A stretch of DNA of 64,000 nucleotides from Plantago major (GCA_026545765.1 JAIFAC010000210.1:1-64000), one strand, 5' to 3'; numbered from the stretch's first letter, positions 23,750 to 35,330 are shown. Translations and numbers: made by a program. The notes: a model not told the origin generated them from the letters alone.

Positions 23750-25130
23750 TCCGACATTCTAAGAATAGATAGAAGTTAGAGTTAAATTTATTACAAGCAC
23801 CATGAAGAAGTTGACTCGAAAATCAAAATAGATAGAAGTTAGAGTTACCTTTGGTAAGCAACATTTGTGTATAGAGCAGGCTAAGTGCAGTTTATTTTGT
23901 GAACAAAAGTGCCTCAACTTCGTCATCACTGTTGGAAGTACTATCTGTCCACCAGGTCGTACTAAATTCATACACCTGAAACAAAAAACAACAAAAATCG
24001 AGACCCTTACGCTTTAACGCAGTACAACACTTTATGCGTAACATGTAGGCCATGGAAGACATTCGTTTGTTCGATTCAAAACCTAGTGATAACTTCTTGC
24101 AAAGCATAAACATTAGTAATTCACATCAGACATTATTCAACTTTTATTGTGTGAAATAAGACAAAGTAAATTTACAAATACAACAAACAATTAAGTTGAT
24201 AATCTCAGAAACAAAATAGTTTAAGTGAAATATATCGTGTTTTCCATAGACTGTTACTCTTGGCTTAAATATATGTCAATGTTCATGAAGCAGTTTACTC
24301 CTAAATCCAAATAGCTAGAAGTTAGAGTTACCTTGTGTGTGCAGAGTCCGAATATGGTCTGCAGGGCATAAACAAGCATCTCTTGTGTGTGCGTGAAAAC
24401 TATATATAGATGTTAGAGTAGTTGATCTACTCAGAACAGGATTAACCAAAACCAAATAGCATTGGATTTTTTCTTTTCGAAGCGCTATAATTCTTCTTAT
24501 ACACATAACTACAATACCAGACGAAAGAATCAAAACAAATGTTCATGTCAATCACAGATCTGCACCACCAAGTTCATTAAGAATAAACGGAAAGTAGGCA
24601 AGGTCGAACTTGCTGAAAAGTATAAACATTAATTCACATCAATCATTATTCTACTTTTTGTTTTTCAAAGAAGGAAAAATAAATTTTGATAGACGACAAA
24701 CAATTATTCCAAGAATCTGAGAGACAACATAGTTTACAAGTACCATGAAGCAGATAAGAAATAAATACAAATAGCTAGAAGTTAGAGTTACCTTTAGTAA
24801 GCAACATCTGTCTATGGAGCCGTGTTAGTTGCCCTTTTTTTATTTTAATGTGCAAAACCGATTCAACTTCATCATTGCTGTTGGAAGTCATTTCCATCAA
24901 ACAGGTCGTAATAAATGCACACACCTGAATCAAAATAAAACCAATACCAGATCAAAGAGTCTGAATAAATGACCATATACCTCATATGAGTAAAATAGCC
25001 TTGGATTTTTCTTTATTTAGCGTTTAGAAATCTCCTCATATACATACAGACAATACCAGAAACCAAAGAATCTGAATAAATGACCATGTCTAGCAAAGAT
25101 CTGCACCACCAAGTGCATTAACCAGGGAAA
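23750..25130 (-). repeat. Diverged tandem units of about 470 bp with exon-like modules
   Basis: The marker aaatagctagaagttagagt plus tacctt recurs near 23826, 24308 and 24775, with a partial copy at 23763. Companion markers are caccatgaagaag and gatctgcaccaccaagt (near 24558 and 25100). On the minus strand a unit holds an acceptor (tttgtttcag), a coding-like block and a donor (AAAG then gtaactctaac). The blocks read SNSDDEVEALLFTK in one unit and SNSNDEVESVLHIK in another. The first has a stop shortly after, so at least one unit is dead. No function is recognised. Confidence 0.55.
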
Positions 25131-25599
25131 TCTCAAGTAGATAATTCTCAACTCGATGGTTTTATCATATTAAAAACATGACCAGCACCCAGATAAAAGA
25201 CAGAGCGATTGATTAAGACCGAGAACGAAACGACAGATGGACAACAATATCGACTCAGTAACTTACTTCTTTTTTGTATCTTATCAAACATTGTAATATC
25301 TCCATTTACAACTTCGTAATGACAAATCAGTGAAATAAAAAAACAAAAAAAAAAGCATCATCATCCTTTGCTTAGATAACTACTAATCAGATTCCAGTTC
25401 GTGGATTTTGCTATTGTACAGAAGGTATTGAGAGATACGAATTGAAAAACAAATATAACAACAATTCAGGAAGAAGCTAACCATTAAAGCCTCTGATTGA
25501 TTAGCGAAATCATCACATACCTCAAGAAGAGCAGGATGCCAAATCTGCAAATTCTAACTTCGTTGAGCGTGATGTAGTACTTCTCTGTAGACAACATTT

Positions 25600-26400
25600 C
25601 TTGTTGTGTTCTCTTGAGGGCAGTCTACAGTTGGTGGGCGAATTAGTACTTTTACTGAACATCCCTTTTCACCCTCGATAGGGCCACGTAGAGCTGTCCG
25701 TGTGAGAAGACCGGTTCTGGCAGATATATCCCGACCTGTTCTAATGTCTGGCCCTGTGTTTTATTTATTGTCATGGCGAAGCACAATCTCACAGAAAATT
25801 GATGCCTCTTGAATGGTATGGGGCATTTTAGTCCGTCTGATGGTTCCAATGGTATCCGAGGAATGAAAACATACGCACCCTTATGCTCTCCGGACGCAAT
25901 CTGAGCACCGATAACATTTTTCCCGAGCTCAATGCAAATCAATCTTGTACCATTACATAGTCCTCGGAAGGATTAATATTCCGCAGCAGCATAATCGGAC
26001 TGTTTATCTTGAGGCGCAGCAAGTGGGGAGGCAGGCCACTGTTAAGAAAATCTTGGTAATGACCTTGTTGCATCGGATCATTTGTTAGATCCGTGCTAGT
26101 GTACTGCACACATTGTCCAGGGAATTTATCTATCAAGGAATCATTTATTTCATGTACACATTCGTTCTTCGGCGTCAGTATTGCCCTTTCCATGACTGAA
26201 AACGGATGAGTAAAGTAAGTCTGCAACGATGGGAATACACTTCTTACCAGGTTATCCAGAGGTTCATCACATGGGGTACATGGGTTTGCTGGAGGTAGCA
26301 ATTCCGGTTGCTGATTTATTAACTCCAAGTGCGCGAATCGCTCAGACAGGGAAGATTCCGTTGCCCGCTTAATTACATAAACAAAAATATAAAATGTTCA
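25600..26400 (-). pseudogene. Helitron PIF1-like helicase C-terminal fragment, copy A
   Basis: Two overlapping minus-strand frames (26328-25939 and 25942-25652) give LELINQQPELLPPANPC, then [58 protein letters not shown] and [13 protein letters not shown]. These are the C-terminal motifs of plant Helitron RepHel / PIF1-like helicases, including the terminal GQLYVALSR motif. A one-base frameshift at about 25,940 separates the two frames. The Rep nuclease domain and helicase motifs I-III are absent, so only the tail was retained. No Helitron 5' TC or 3' CTRR-hairpin ends were identified. Confidence 0.85.
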
Positions 26401-26999
26401 CTCATAAAACATTACTAATATAGTTTAAAACATTACACATATATTTAATAATATCAATTTGTTTCTCAGGTCTCTCACTAATATCCGTCTCTCTAAAGAC
26501 TTTGTATCCATAAATATAATTGTTTTGTAATTTTTTTAATCCCAAATAATTAAAAAAATTCATTATAAAGTCCTATAGCTAACTGTGAGAATAAAAACTG
26601 TACTTTTATATATATAAATACATAGATAGCAAAAAGATAAACTCACTAACCATTATACTTTTACTTTATTATTTATCCTCGTATTTTTTCATTCATCTCT
26701 CATAATTTTTATTTTTATCATTTTTATGACATTCAATAAACAATTAACTATCAATTTTTAAAAATAACGAACGAAAATAAACCTGACTAACGGGTTTTAA
26801 TCTGATTGAAAGACATATGAGTCGAGTCTTAATAGGCAGACCGGGAATATTAATGAGGCCAAGGGAGGCATAGACCATAAAATTTGTATCGCTCTTAGCT
26901 TCCTCAGGATCCTTTTCCCACACAAAACATAATACTAGTCTATATGAAGACGACACGTTACATGTATGAAAGAAGACTCTCCATCAATGGATGAAACTT

Positions 27000-27111
27000 T
27001 GACAATTCAAAAGAACTAAGTCTATATAAAGAAGACAAGATCAGCCTTATAAACTATAGAGGACATTCTCAAGTCTGCAAAAAATATATCTATACAAAAG
27101 GACTCTTATCA
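27000..27111 (+). promoter_or_regulatory. Core promoter of the GSTU pseudogene
   Basis: gacaattcaaaagaactaag followed by TATATAAA (27023-27030), identical to the promoter of the intact copy at 38223. Retained even though the gene behind it is broken. Confidence 0.65.
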
Positions 27112-28177
27112 ATGGAAGAATCACAGGTAAAGCTACATGGCATGTGGGCAAGTGTTTTTGTTTCCCCAGTCATATGGGCACTGAAGCTGAAGGAAATTGA
27201 GTACGAGTACATACATGAAGACTTATTCAACATGAGTCCGGCTCTTTTAGCGTATAACCCTGTTCACAAGAAGGTTCCCGTGCTAGTTCACAACGGCAAG
27301 CCAATAGCAGAGTCACCAGTCATTCTCGAATACATTGACGAAACATGGCCTCATCACCAGCAGTTGCTGCCCACGGATCCTATGAGAGAGTCAGTCCGCT
27401 TTTTGGTCTGATTATGCATCACATATGGTAAACTCGTATGACTTACTGGGTATATACTTTCATAGACCAGGTTTATGATCATCTCATTATACCTTGACAC
27501 CTTGTGGATTGTGGTAATGCTCCACATAGAGTTGTTACGCTAGTCAACCCTCCCGGCGCTTGACTTGAGCTTTGCTTGTTCGTTAAGATTTTGAGACAAG
27601 CTTGAAACTAACTTTGTGCTCTATTTTTTATTGATCCTTGTAGGGCTCGATTCATTAATACTCAAACTAGCATCGGTTAAAAATATAGTATTTTTTACAT
27701 TTCTATGTATTTTTCGATAGGAGCTCGAGCTCGAGTTTAATTTATGACTCTCGGGCTCGAACTCAAAAATTATCTCGCTTTGTAAAGATTGTATGCACAA
27801 GAACTAGTAACACGTTACTTTGTGATCTTGCAGATGCCCGCCTTTTCGTAGTTCTATCTAAGTTCGAGGAGGACAAAGAGAAGACAAGCAGAACGCATTC
27901 TCGAAAAGTCGAAAATCATTCAAGATCGTTCTCGAGATAAGAAGTTTTTCGGGCGATAAAATCGGGCTTGTGGACTTGCGATTTGATGGCTAGTTCACGG
28001 TTTGTAGTCATCCAAGAAATTGCTGGGTACAAGTTCTTGAGCCAAATACCCGCCTAAGTTGTATGAATGGATGATGAATTTCAAGCAAGAGCCTGTGATT
28101 GAAAACAATCTTCCAGACACGAAGTCATTGCATTCAACACGATGTCAAACGAAGACTTACAACGCCTAAAAGCGTAA
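27112..28177 (+). pseudogene. GSTU: Tau GST pseudogene (copy 2)
   Basis: Exon 1 (27112-27427) is nearly identical to the intact gene at 38223 up to codon 91. There a T is lost (gatcctatgag instead of gatccttatgag) and the following bases are scrambled, shifting the frame. Exon 2 (27834-28177) is heavily eroded, with many small losses. Of 17 CTG/CAG trinucleotides in the homologous exon of the 38223 gene, only 4 remain here. The splice sites at 27428 and 27833 are still present. It cannot encode a GST as read. Confidence 0.9.
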
Positions 28178-28378
28178 ATGTAGCCTCAATAGACAACAAT
28201 GTTTCAGATTTCATAAATCATACGGGTTAGTACGCTAATGTTTGCGAATAAACATCCGTATGCCATCGCAACTCCTAACTATGTAGCAAGAGTTAGTAAG
28301 AGCAGATTATACTAAGTTACTAGCCTCAGCTCTCTATTATTTGTAACAACTGAATAATTATTCAACATTAATACATAC

Positions 28379-28690
28379 TGTAATAAAACAATGAAAGAAC
28401 AATTATTTAGACTGAAATATATCTTGCGTGTGTCTCTTCATTCATCATAATGAATCGCTTTTATAGACAAAATTTATCGTATATACAATTATCAGATATA
28501 GTGTGTGAGGAAGAAGAAATGGGCATTCACCCAAGGAGGAAAACATTTCACCTTAGTGAAATCGTTTGTCCCTTCAATGCCCATCATAGAGCCTTGCTAG
28601 TTACGATAGAAAATGTTGCGTTAAAAACCTTGCTAAAGAAAAACCTTGGGAAAAAACCTTAGCGAAGGAAAAGAGTACAACGCGTATTCA
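28379..28690 (-). repeat. 3' LTR of copia element, missing its R/U5 part
   Basis: In plus sense it runs from tgtaataaaacaatgaaag to acgcgtattca next to the purine tract. It contains a minus-strand TATA box (cttttatagac in plus sense, about 28458). It aligns with 34160-34371 over its left part and continues about 140 bp beyond. The roughly 400 bp present at 33754-34160 in the partner are missing. Confidence 0.75.
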
Positions 28691-28739
28691 ACTCCCCGAT
28701 GGTTACATTAATTGATCTCCTTCAAATATCGCATGCCAA

Positions 28740-29223
28740 TCATGGTCGAAGTTTCTCAAAAGTTGTAGTAGGAAGAGATTTGGTAAATAAGTCTGCCAAA
28801 TTTTCACTTGAGCGGATCAGTTGCACATGAATTTTATTCTCTTGTTGTAGTTCATGTGTGAAGAAGAATTTGGGTAGGATATGTTTTGTCCTGTCACCTT
28901 TGATGAAACCTTCCTTTAACTGAGCAACGCAAGCTGCATTATCTTCGTGGATTATAGTAGGGGAGTTTTCCATTGTAGAGTCCACACATGTGTCGAATGT
29001 GCGTGATAGATCTCAGCCAAATGCATTCACGGCTTGCTTCATGGATCGCTAGGAGTTCTGCATGATTAGAAGAGGTAGCAACCATTGTTCGTTTCTCCAC
29101 AGGTAAAAACATAACCTGTTTGAGATCAACCATTATGTGGGTCAGACAAATATCCTGATCCGCATAACCGCTAATTCGAGGTAGATGAGTCGATAATACA
29201 ACCCCATTTCTTTTGTTCCTCAA
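28740..29223 (-). pseudogene. Copia RNase H remnant
   Basis: Minus-strand frames read TMVATSSNHAELLAIHEASR, then ECIWLRS, PTIIHEDNAACVAQLKEGF, TKHILPKFFFTHEL and SENLADLFTKSLP. These are the classic C-terminal copia RNase H motifs (ATSSxxAE, EDNxAC, TKHI, ADxxTK). A frameshift at about 28,960 separates the two halves. Confidence 0.85.
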
Positions 29224-29426
29224 GGTACCGTAAGAGGTGTTTTATCCTGCTCCAATGTCTTTGAAGTTGAGAAGAACCGATCTTGCTAATAAATTTACAA
29301 AGAAATGCTATATCCGGTCTTGTATTTGTAGTTAGATACATTAGTGCACCAATTGCACTTAGATATGGCGCTTGGGGCCTAATAGTTCTTCATCATCACA
29401 AGGTCCGAATGGATCGTTTTCGACAT

Positions 29427-30400
29427 TCAAAGGATCGCATAAACCATCATGCATTTCAACGGATGTGCATTTCCCATATTGAAGCTTTCCAACATTTTTG
29501 CTGTGTATGTGGATTGGTGCAAGAAAACACTGCCCTTTAAATGCTCAATCTGAAAACCTAAAACAAATTTGGTTTTCCCAAGGTCTTTCATTTCAAATTC
29601 AATTTTCAATAGGCACACGGCTTTTGATAACGCTCCTGGAGTTCCAATAATGTTCAAGTCGTCTACATAGACAGCGATCATGACGAACTCAGATCCAGAT
29701 CTTTTGATAAACACACATGGACATATGAGATCATTTTTGTAACCTTCTTTAATCAAGAATGTACTCAAACGATTGTACGACATTCGATCGGATTGTTTCA
29801 ACCGTATAAAGACTTGTTCGCTTTTATCGAGTACATTTCGATATCCATCAGGTGTTTCGTATCTCAATCTATCCGGAATTTTCATGTAAATTTCTTTTCC
29901 AATGAGCCATACAAATAGGCAAGGACTACATCCATTAGACGATTTCCAACTTTTCACGCATGTACCAAGCTTATCAAGTAGTGAAAAGTGATTCCGTCTA
30001 CAACTGGAGAATATGTTTCTTCATAATCAATACCGGGTCTTTGGGAAAAACCTTGTGCCACAAGCCTTGCTTTGTATCTTACAATCTCATTTTTATCATT
30101 CCTTTTCGCACAAAGCCCATTTGTTTTCCACCGGTTTTACATCTTTCGTGCTTCGATCACATGTCCAAATACCTTCCGCTTCGCAAGAGATTCCAACTCT
30201 GTGTCTATTGCCTCTTTCCACTTAGGCCAATCCTTTCTTTACTTACACTCATCACCCGCGGTAAGCTCTGAATCTTCATGATTCTTATTTTCTCCCATGA
30301 TATCAAGAGCTATGTTATAAGCAAATACATTGTCGATGTTGATTTTATTTCGGTTCCATCTTTTCCGCATAAGACATAATTAATCGATATTTCTTCGCTC
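29427..30400 (-). pseudogene. Copia reverse transcriptase remnant
   Basis: The frame at 29957-29427 holds FVMIAVYVDDLNIIGTP, the YVDD catalytic box, followed by FEMKDLGKTKFVLGFQIEH. The upstream part toward 30,400 is broken by several frameshifts. The QxPKxW and KARLVA-type blocks expected there are only partly readable. Confidence 0.85.
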
Positions 30401-30642
30401 AAAGCGCTCGAGGTTCTTCTTGAATTTGAACCTTAGTTATTATATCGTAGTGCTCTTCTTGAGCTTTTGTGTCCTCTTCTAAGCAACTTTCTGTGATTGC
30501 TCCTTTTCTTTTTCGAGGATTTTTATCTTTGGAACCAAGAGGTCTACCACGCTTATGGCGTGCGTTAGCCTCATTTTCAGTAGAAGATTGTCCTCTAGGG
30601 ATATCAATTTCATCGAGCATTTGCGCTGAATATGGGATTTTG

Positions 30643-31462
30643 TTACCCTTTAAGGTCAAGAATGCATCTGGCAGCTTGATTTGCAATAGCTTGCAAATGA
30701 ATTATGTTTTGAACTTGTGGTTCACATTGTTTTGTTCGAGGATTCAAACTTCTCAATGATGTATCTTCCCATGAGATGCTCTTTTTCCACTGCTTCCTTT
30801 CCCCTAATGTTGGGAAATTTCTTTCATCAAAATGACAAATGCAAATCCATAAATTGATCTCCAATAATGGTTCCAAATATCTTATAATATTTGGAGAATC
30901 GCATCAACATATATCCCTAATCTCCTTTGGGGTCCCATTTTGTGTGTTGTGGCGAAATCGGCACATATACCGCACATCCAAATGTTCTTAGATGGAAAAT
31001 ATTTCGTTCGACCTCAACCATTTGATATGGAGATGTTTGATTATAACTTGATGGCCTAATGCGATAAGCGATGTCAGATGTAATATTGCATGCCCATGCC
31101 GATGTTGGCAACTTTGATTTTATTAACAATGGTCTTGCAATCAATTGCGCACGCTTTATCAAAGATTCGTGAGGCCATTTGGTGTGAACATGCGAATCGG
31201 ATGTTGAACATTGATACCAATCGACATGCAATAATCATTAAAGGCTTGTGATGTAAATTCACCAAAGATTATCAAGACGAATGTTCTTGATTGTATAATC
31301 GTGAATTGTGCTCATAGCCTTATTATTTGTCCCAATAATTTTGCAAATGTCATATCATGAAGTCGACAATAAACATACATGCGACCATTTAGTCGATGCA
31401 TCGATTAGGACCATAAAGTACCTAAACGGTCCACATGGTGGATGAATTGGTCCGCATATATC
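30643..31462 (-). pseudogene. Copia integrase remnant
   Basis: The 31231-30917 frame reads KSKLPTSAWACNITSDIAY, then RIRPSSYNQTSPYQMVEVER and HLRTFGCAVYVPISP, the C-terminal part of copia integrase (the xHLRxFGCxxYVP motif). Catalytic-core residues upstream are obscured by frameshifts. Confidence 0.75.
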
Positions 31463-32115
31463 TCACTGAATTCTTTCCAAGAATACGAGATTTTCAGATT
31501 GAACTTTGCTTGGTGATGGCCTTGTAACCAATTTTCCTTGAGAACAAGTCGTACATGCTAATTCATGGGTTTGTAATATTTTCTTTGTTTTCAAAGGATG
31601 TCCACATGAATTATCAATAATTTTACGCATCATTGTTGTACCGGGATGGCCCAACCGGTCATGCCAAACATTGAAGTCAGTATTAATCCCTTGGTTTACA
31701 ACTGCATAAACTTCCGTCTTTCTTATCATTGTATAATATAGGCCGGAATGTAATACGGGTAATTTTCCAATATATTTTTCTTACCCGATTGAGAAGTTGT
31801 AACATACAAGTATTCTTCTTCCTTCTCATTCATTGTCTCAATGTGATATCCGTTCGATCGAATATCTTTAAAACTCAATAGATTTCTTTGACACTTTGAG
31901 GAATATAATGCCACCTCAATTTTCAACTTTGTTCCTTTCGGTAACAAAATATTGGATTTTTCGTAGCCTTCAATGATCTTTGATTTTCCGGAGATTGTAT
32001 ACACATCAGTTTCTCCCAATACCAAGTTGGAGAAATATTTTGCATTATTCAATATGGTGTGAGTGGTAGCACTATCTGCCAGGCATGTCTTTCCTTTCAT
32101 GCTTGTGATTATCAT
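31463..32115 (-). pseudogene. Copia protease and GAG-pre-integrase remnant
   Basis: Protease: CLADSATTHTIL near the start of the 32115-31726 frame keeps the D-S-A catalytic variant typical of this copia lineage, followed by CQRNLLSFKDIR. GAG-pre-integrase: FNVWHDRLGHPG and CTTCSQGK (31729-31463) keep the HxxxH...CxxC zinc ligands. The two frames overlap by four bases with a shift between them. Confidence 0.85.
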
Positions 32116-32330
32116 TTCAAATATGTTGTTTTTCTATATGCAAGAGAAAACATAAGTAAGATTATACATAAAAACTTGATTTATTTAAAAATACGATATA
32201 TTGCTTACAGAAAAGCAATACATTATCTTACATTGATAAGCACACAAAAGTAAAGAAAATACATCAAACAAGTATTTTACAAATCAACCACACAACCATA
32301 ATAAAGTAGATGCATCACACCATGCAAATA

Positions 32331-33268
32331 TTAATCGTTCAATGTATGTTCGAGTTCATGTGTTCTTTCTGCAATCAGAAACTCAGTTTTCTCATCGAAC
32401 TCATCACCTGTTTCGACAATATTTGTCTCCACATTGGCCTTTCCTTTGAGGGATGCTTTGTACCTGTCAACCCTTTGTTGTGAGTTGTGACACACCTTCG
32501 CAAAATGCCCAGCGTCTCCACAACGGTAACAAATGTTGCTCTCGTTATTACCGGGCTCATATTTATAAGTATTTCTGAAATTATTTTGACCACGATAGTT
32601 GTTTTGATTGTTACCACGGTAACGTTTCATTCCACGACCACGACCATTTCCTCCACGCCCACGGCCTCCACGCCAGTTACTATGACCACCACGTTTATTT
32701 CTACGGCTTTCGTTATGACCATTATTTGGTACATAACTATTATATGAAGCCGGATTTATGTCAAGCGGGTATTATTTATTTCGTGTGGGTGAGCCCGTCA
32801 TGATCCGTGGCTTTTTAGGAGCATCTCATTGTTCTTTTCAGCTACCAACAAGTGGGTGAGCAATTGTGAGTATTTCGTAAACCCTTGGTTACGATAACTT
32901 TGCATCAATATCATGTTTGCTGGGGGCATTGTTTGATATGTCTTTTCGAGCATATCATATTCAGACACTTTCTCCCCACACAATAAAAGTCGAGATATGA
33001 TATTGTACATTGATGAGTCAGACTCATTTACACTTTTGAAATCTTGCAATCTTAGGTTTAGCCATTCAAACCTGGCTGCTGGAAGTGTCACAGCCTTCTG
33101 ATGGTCATACATTTCCTTTAAATTTGTCCACAACTCAAGTGGATATTTGATCGTAGGGTATTCCGATTTCAAACCATCATGAATATGATGCCTCAAAAAT
33201 ATCATAGCCTTAGCCTTATCCTGTTCGGATATTGTATTATCTTTCTTAATGGCATCAGCAAGCCCCAT
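32331..33268 (-). pseudogene. Copia gag with CCHC zinc knuckle
   Basis: The 33268-32798 frame is the UBN2-type copia Gag (HHIHDGLKSEYPTIKYPLEL, LPAARFEWLNLRLQDF, FTKYSQLLTHLLVAEKNNEM). After a break the 32630-32331 frame carries CYRCGDAGHFAKVCH, a canonical CX2CX4HX4C knuckle, within an Arg/Asn/Gly-rich region. The knuckle is intact while the flanking frame is shifted. Confidence 0.88.
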
Positions 33269-33753
33269 GCTGTTTAAGTAGAGCTCCGCATCGAGTAATC
33301 AGCTTAAATAGTTCTCCAGAAATATCCAAGGCATCAAAGTGCAGTTTTGTGATGTTCGACATCTATAAATGTAAGCATGTTAGAACATATAAAAACATAA
33401 GATGAAATAAAATCTAACTTCGCCAATGCTCAGATGTATAATGACCATTAGATTGTGCAGGGTTCAATACCTGTCGGGAACCATTTTATTAAGTCATAAA
33501 TTTAACACATATTTTATTAAGTCATGAAATTACCATTATGTCTTTCGTCACTGTTCCAACGGTAATAAAACGGTCACTCTTCCAAAATTAACTCTATAAA
33601 TACTCCAACATTTCTTCATAAAATTTACACCATTCTCATCTTAATCCTTTTCACAATATGTTTAATCTCTTTTTTCTACATCGTTTCCGTTTGTGTTGCT
33701 TTTGTTGTTGTTTTACCGTTCGCCGTGGAGATGCCTGATTGGCCCAGATACCA
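33269..33753 (-). other. Copia leader with primer-binding site
   Basis: Untranslated leader between gag and the 5' LTR. The primer-binding site lies at 33741-33753. A direct repeat of about 20 bp (ttttattaagtcat...aaat) occurs at about 33484 and 33514. A plus-strand TATAAATA at about 33594 points against the direction of the element. Confidence 0.55.
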
Positions 33754-34371
33754 ACTCTTTTATGTAACATTGTGTTTTTATATGATTATGTTGTATGTTT
33801 GTGCCCTCATCATACATATTAATGCTCAAGTGTAATAGTATTTCAGTTATATGATATGAATATTTTTTTTTAATTTAACTGCTATGTCAATTATATCAAA
33901 ATTTTAATTTCATGTTTATCTTTAAATCAAAACTTTGTGATAGTTTGTGTAACAACGTATAATTACTTAAATTCATAATTTGTGACATACGTAAAATATT
34001 TTCTTTAGTAAGTTAACTGGTTATTAACTGTTAAATTTAGCAGCATAACAAATAATATAATAGCTTAAGTATTTTATTTAGTATATACTCACTGAAAGAT
34101 AAATGTATCTTCTCTTAGAATTTTATTCCGGTTAGAATTGCTTGTAGCAATTTCACGATAACGTTTAATAAAACAATGAAATAACAATTATTTAGACTGA
34201 AATTATCTTACTTGTGTCTCTTCATTCATCATACTGAACTGACTTTTATAGGCAAACTTCATCAAACATACAATTATTGCATATACTGTGTGAGCAGACA
34301 TACAATTATTACATATACTATATGAGGAAGAAAAAATGAACATTCAACCAAGAAGGAAAAACATTTCACCA
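33754..34371 (-). repeat. 5' LTR of copia element, truncated at its outer end
   Basis: Begins next to the primer-binding site and runs to catttcacc at 34371. There it loses homology to the partner LTR and changes within about 20 bases into GSTU exon 2 sequence. It carries the minus-strand TATA box (cttttataggc in plus sense, about 34243). The exact inner boundary is inferred. Confidence 0.65.
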
Positions 34372-34391
34372 AAATGAACATTCAACCAAGA

Positions 34392-34713
34392 AGGACAAAG
34401 AGAAGACAGCAGAACGCGTTCTGGAAAAGCTGAAAATCATTCAGTATCAGGCTCTGGGGGATAAGAAGTTCTTCGGAGGGGATAGAATTGGGTTCGTAGA
34501 CTTGCGATTCGGATGGCTTGCTCACTGGTTTGTAGGCGTTCAAGAAATTGTGGGGTACAAGTTCTGGACCCAAAGTCTCTGCCCAGGTTGCATGAATGGT
34601 TGATGAATTTCAAACAGGAGCCAGTGATTAAGGACAATCTTCCAGATTACGACGAGCTGTTGGCATACCTGACTAATTTTCGACGAAGACTTACCACGCC
34701 TAAAAGCGAGTAA
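34392..34713 (+). pseudogene. GSTU: Orphan tau GST exon 2
   Basis: Starts abruptly at ggacaaagagaag (equivalent to 17877 in GSTU gene 1) and continues almost identically through the stop at 34711-34713. No exon 1, intron or promoter precedes it; the 5' side is copia LTR. One G is missing from the ggggg run near 34554, shifting the frame before the last 50 or so codons. It is a non-functional duplicate. Confidence 0.9.
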
Positions 34714-35330
34714 ATGTGTCCTCAACGATGTTTTGCGACTTTTATCCTAGTTACTACGCGTAATGTTTTTGAATAAACATCAGTATGCCATAGTGCAAAC
34801 TGAACTATGTAGCAAATATTATTGAGAGCAGACTGGTTGTGTTATAACTTACATGCGTGTACAACAGCCTAATTCTTCTCTACATTTTCTGTGCAATCCT
34901 TCATATCAACTCGTAGTGTTAGAATCGTTGCACAAACTAGGTCTGCAAGTTCGTTCGGGAGACGGAACTCCGAGAGAAAAATACTTTCGATACACTCCAT
35001 AAATAGGAGCAAGAGGTGTCTCAGAAACAGAAACATCTGAATCATAACAGACCTTAGAGGCTTAGAAACAATACAGGCAATAGCTAAGTTCATTAACTCA
35101 AGAATATGCTGGTTAGTCTGGTCAAGGAAGTTTCAAATGATATACTAACTTGATAAATTCTGTACTCCTACACCTACTAGTGTTGTCATACGAGTCAAGC
35201 CTTTAACAAGTACCAAATCAAGTTATACTTTCAGATACATGAGTTTTCTATAAATCACACATAAAACAAGATGGAAGCTAGTATTAATATGACATCATAG
35301 AACCAAAATGTCACATTGAATAAAAGCACT
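34392..35330. repeat. Duplicate of 17877-18816 (GSTU1 exon 2 plus 3' flank)
   Basis: The two segments match over about 940 bp with a handful of substitutions. Homology ends at aataaaagcac (18815 / 35330), just after the YLS8-proximal flank, so the copied piece stops short of YLS8. The high identity implies a recent event. Confidence 0.9.

Larger units (their letters stand above)
25217..28375. repeat. Segmental duplication, copy A (Helitron fragment + GSTU pseudogene)
   Basis: Collinear with 35807-39521. The left breakpoint is in gaccgagaacgaaacg (about 25217 / 35807). The right breakpoint follows ttcaacattaataca (about 28375 / 39521). Copy A lacks about 350 bp present in copy B (36970-37335) and about 100 bp (37775-37885). 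Identity is very high over the helicase and GSTU exon 1, then falls sharply from about 27,550. Confidence 0.9.
28379..34371 (-). mobile_element. Ty1/copia retrotransposon, minus strand, both LTRs truncated
   Basis: Gag, CCHC knuckle, protease, GAG-pre-integrase, integrase, reverse transcriptase and RNase H occur in copia order on the minus strand. A primer-binding site resembling initiator Met-tRNA (ggcccagatacca on plus, 33741-33753; 11 of 13 match to the usual complement) marks the 5' end of the internal region. A purine tract (ggggagt on minus, just after 28690) marks the 3' end. The LTRs are incomplete on opposite sides. It lies between the GSTU pseudogene and an orphan GSTU exon. Confidence 0.88.
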
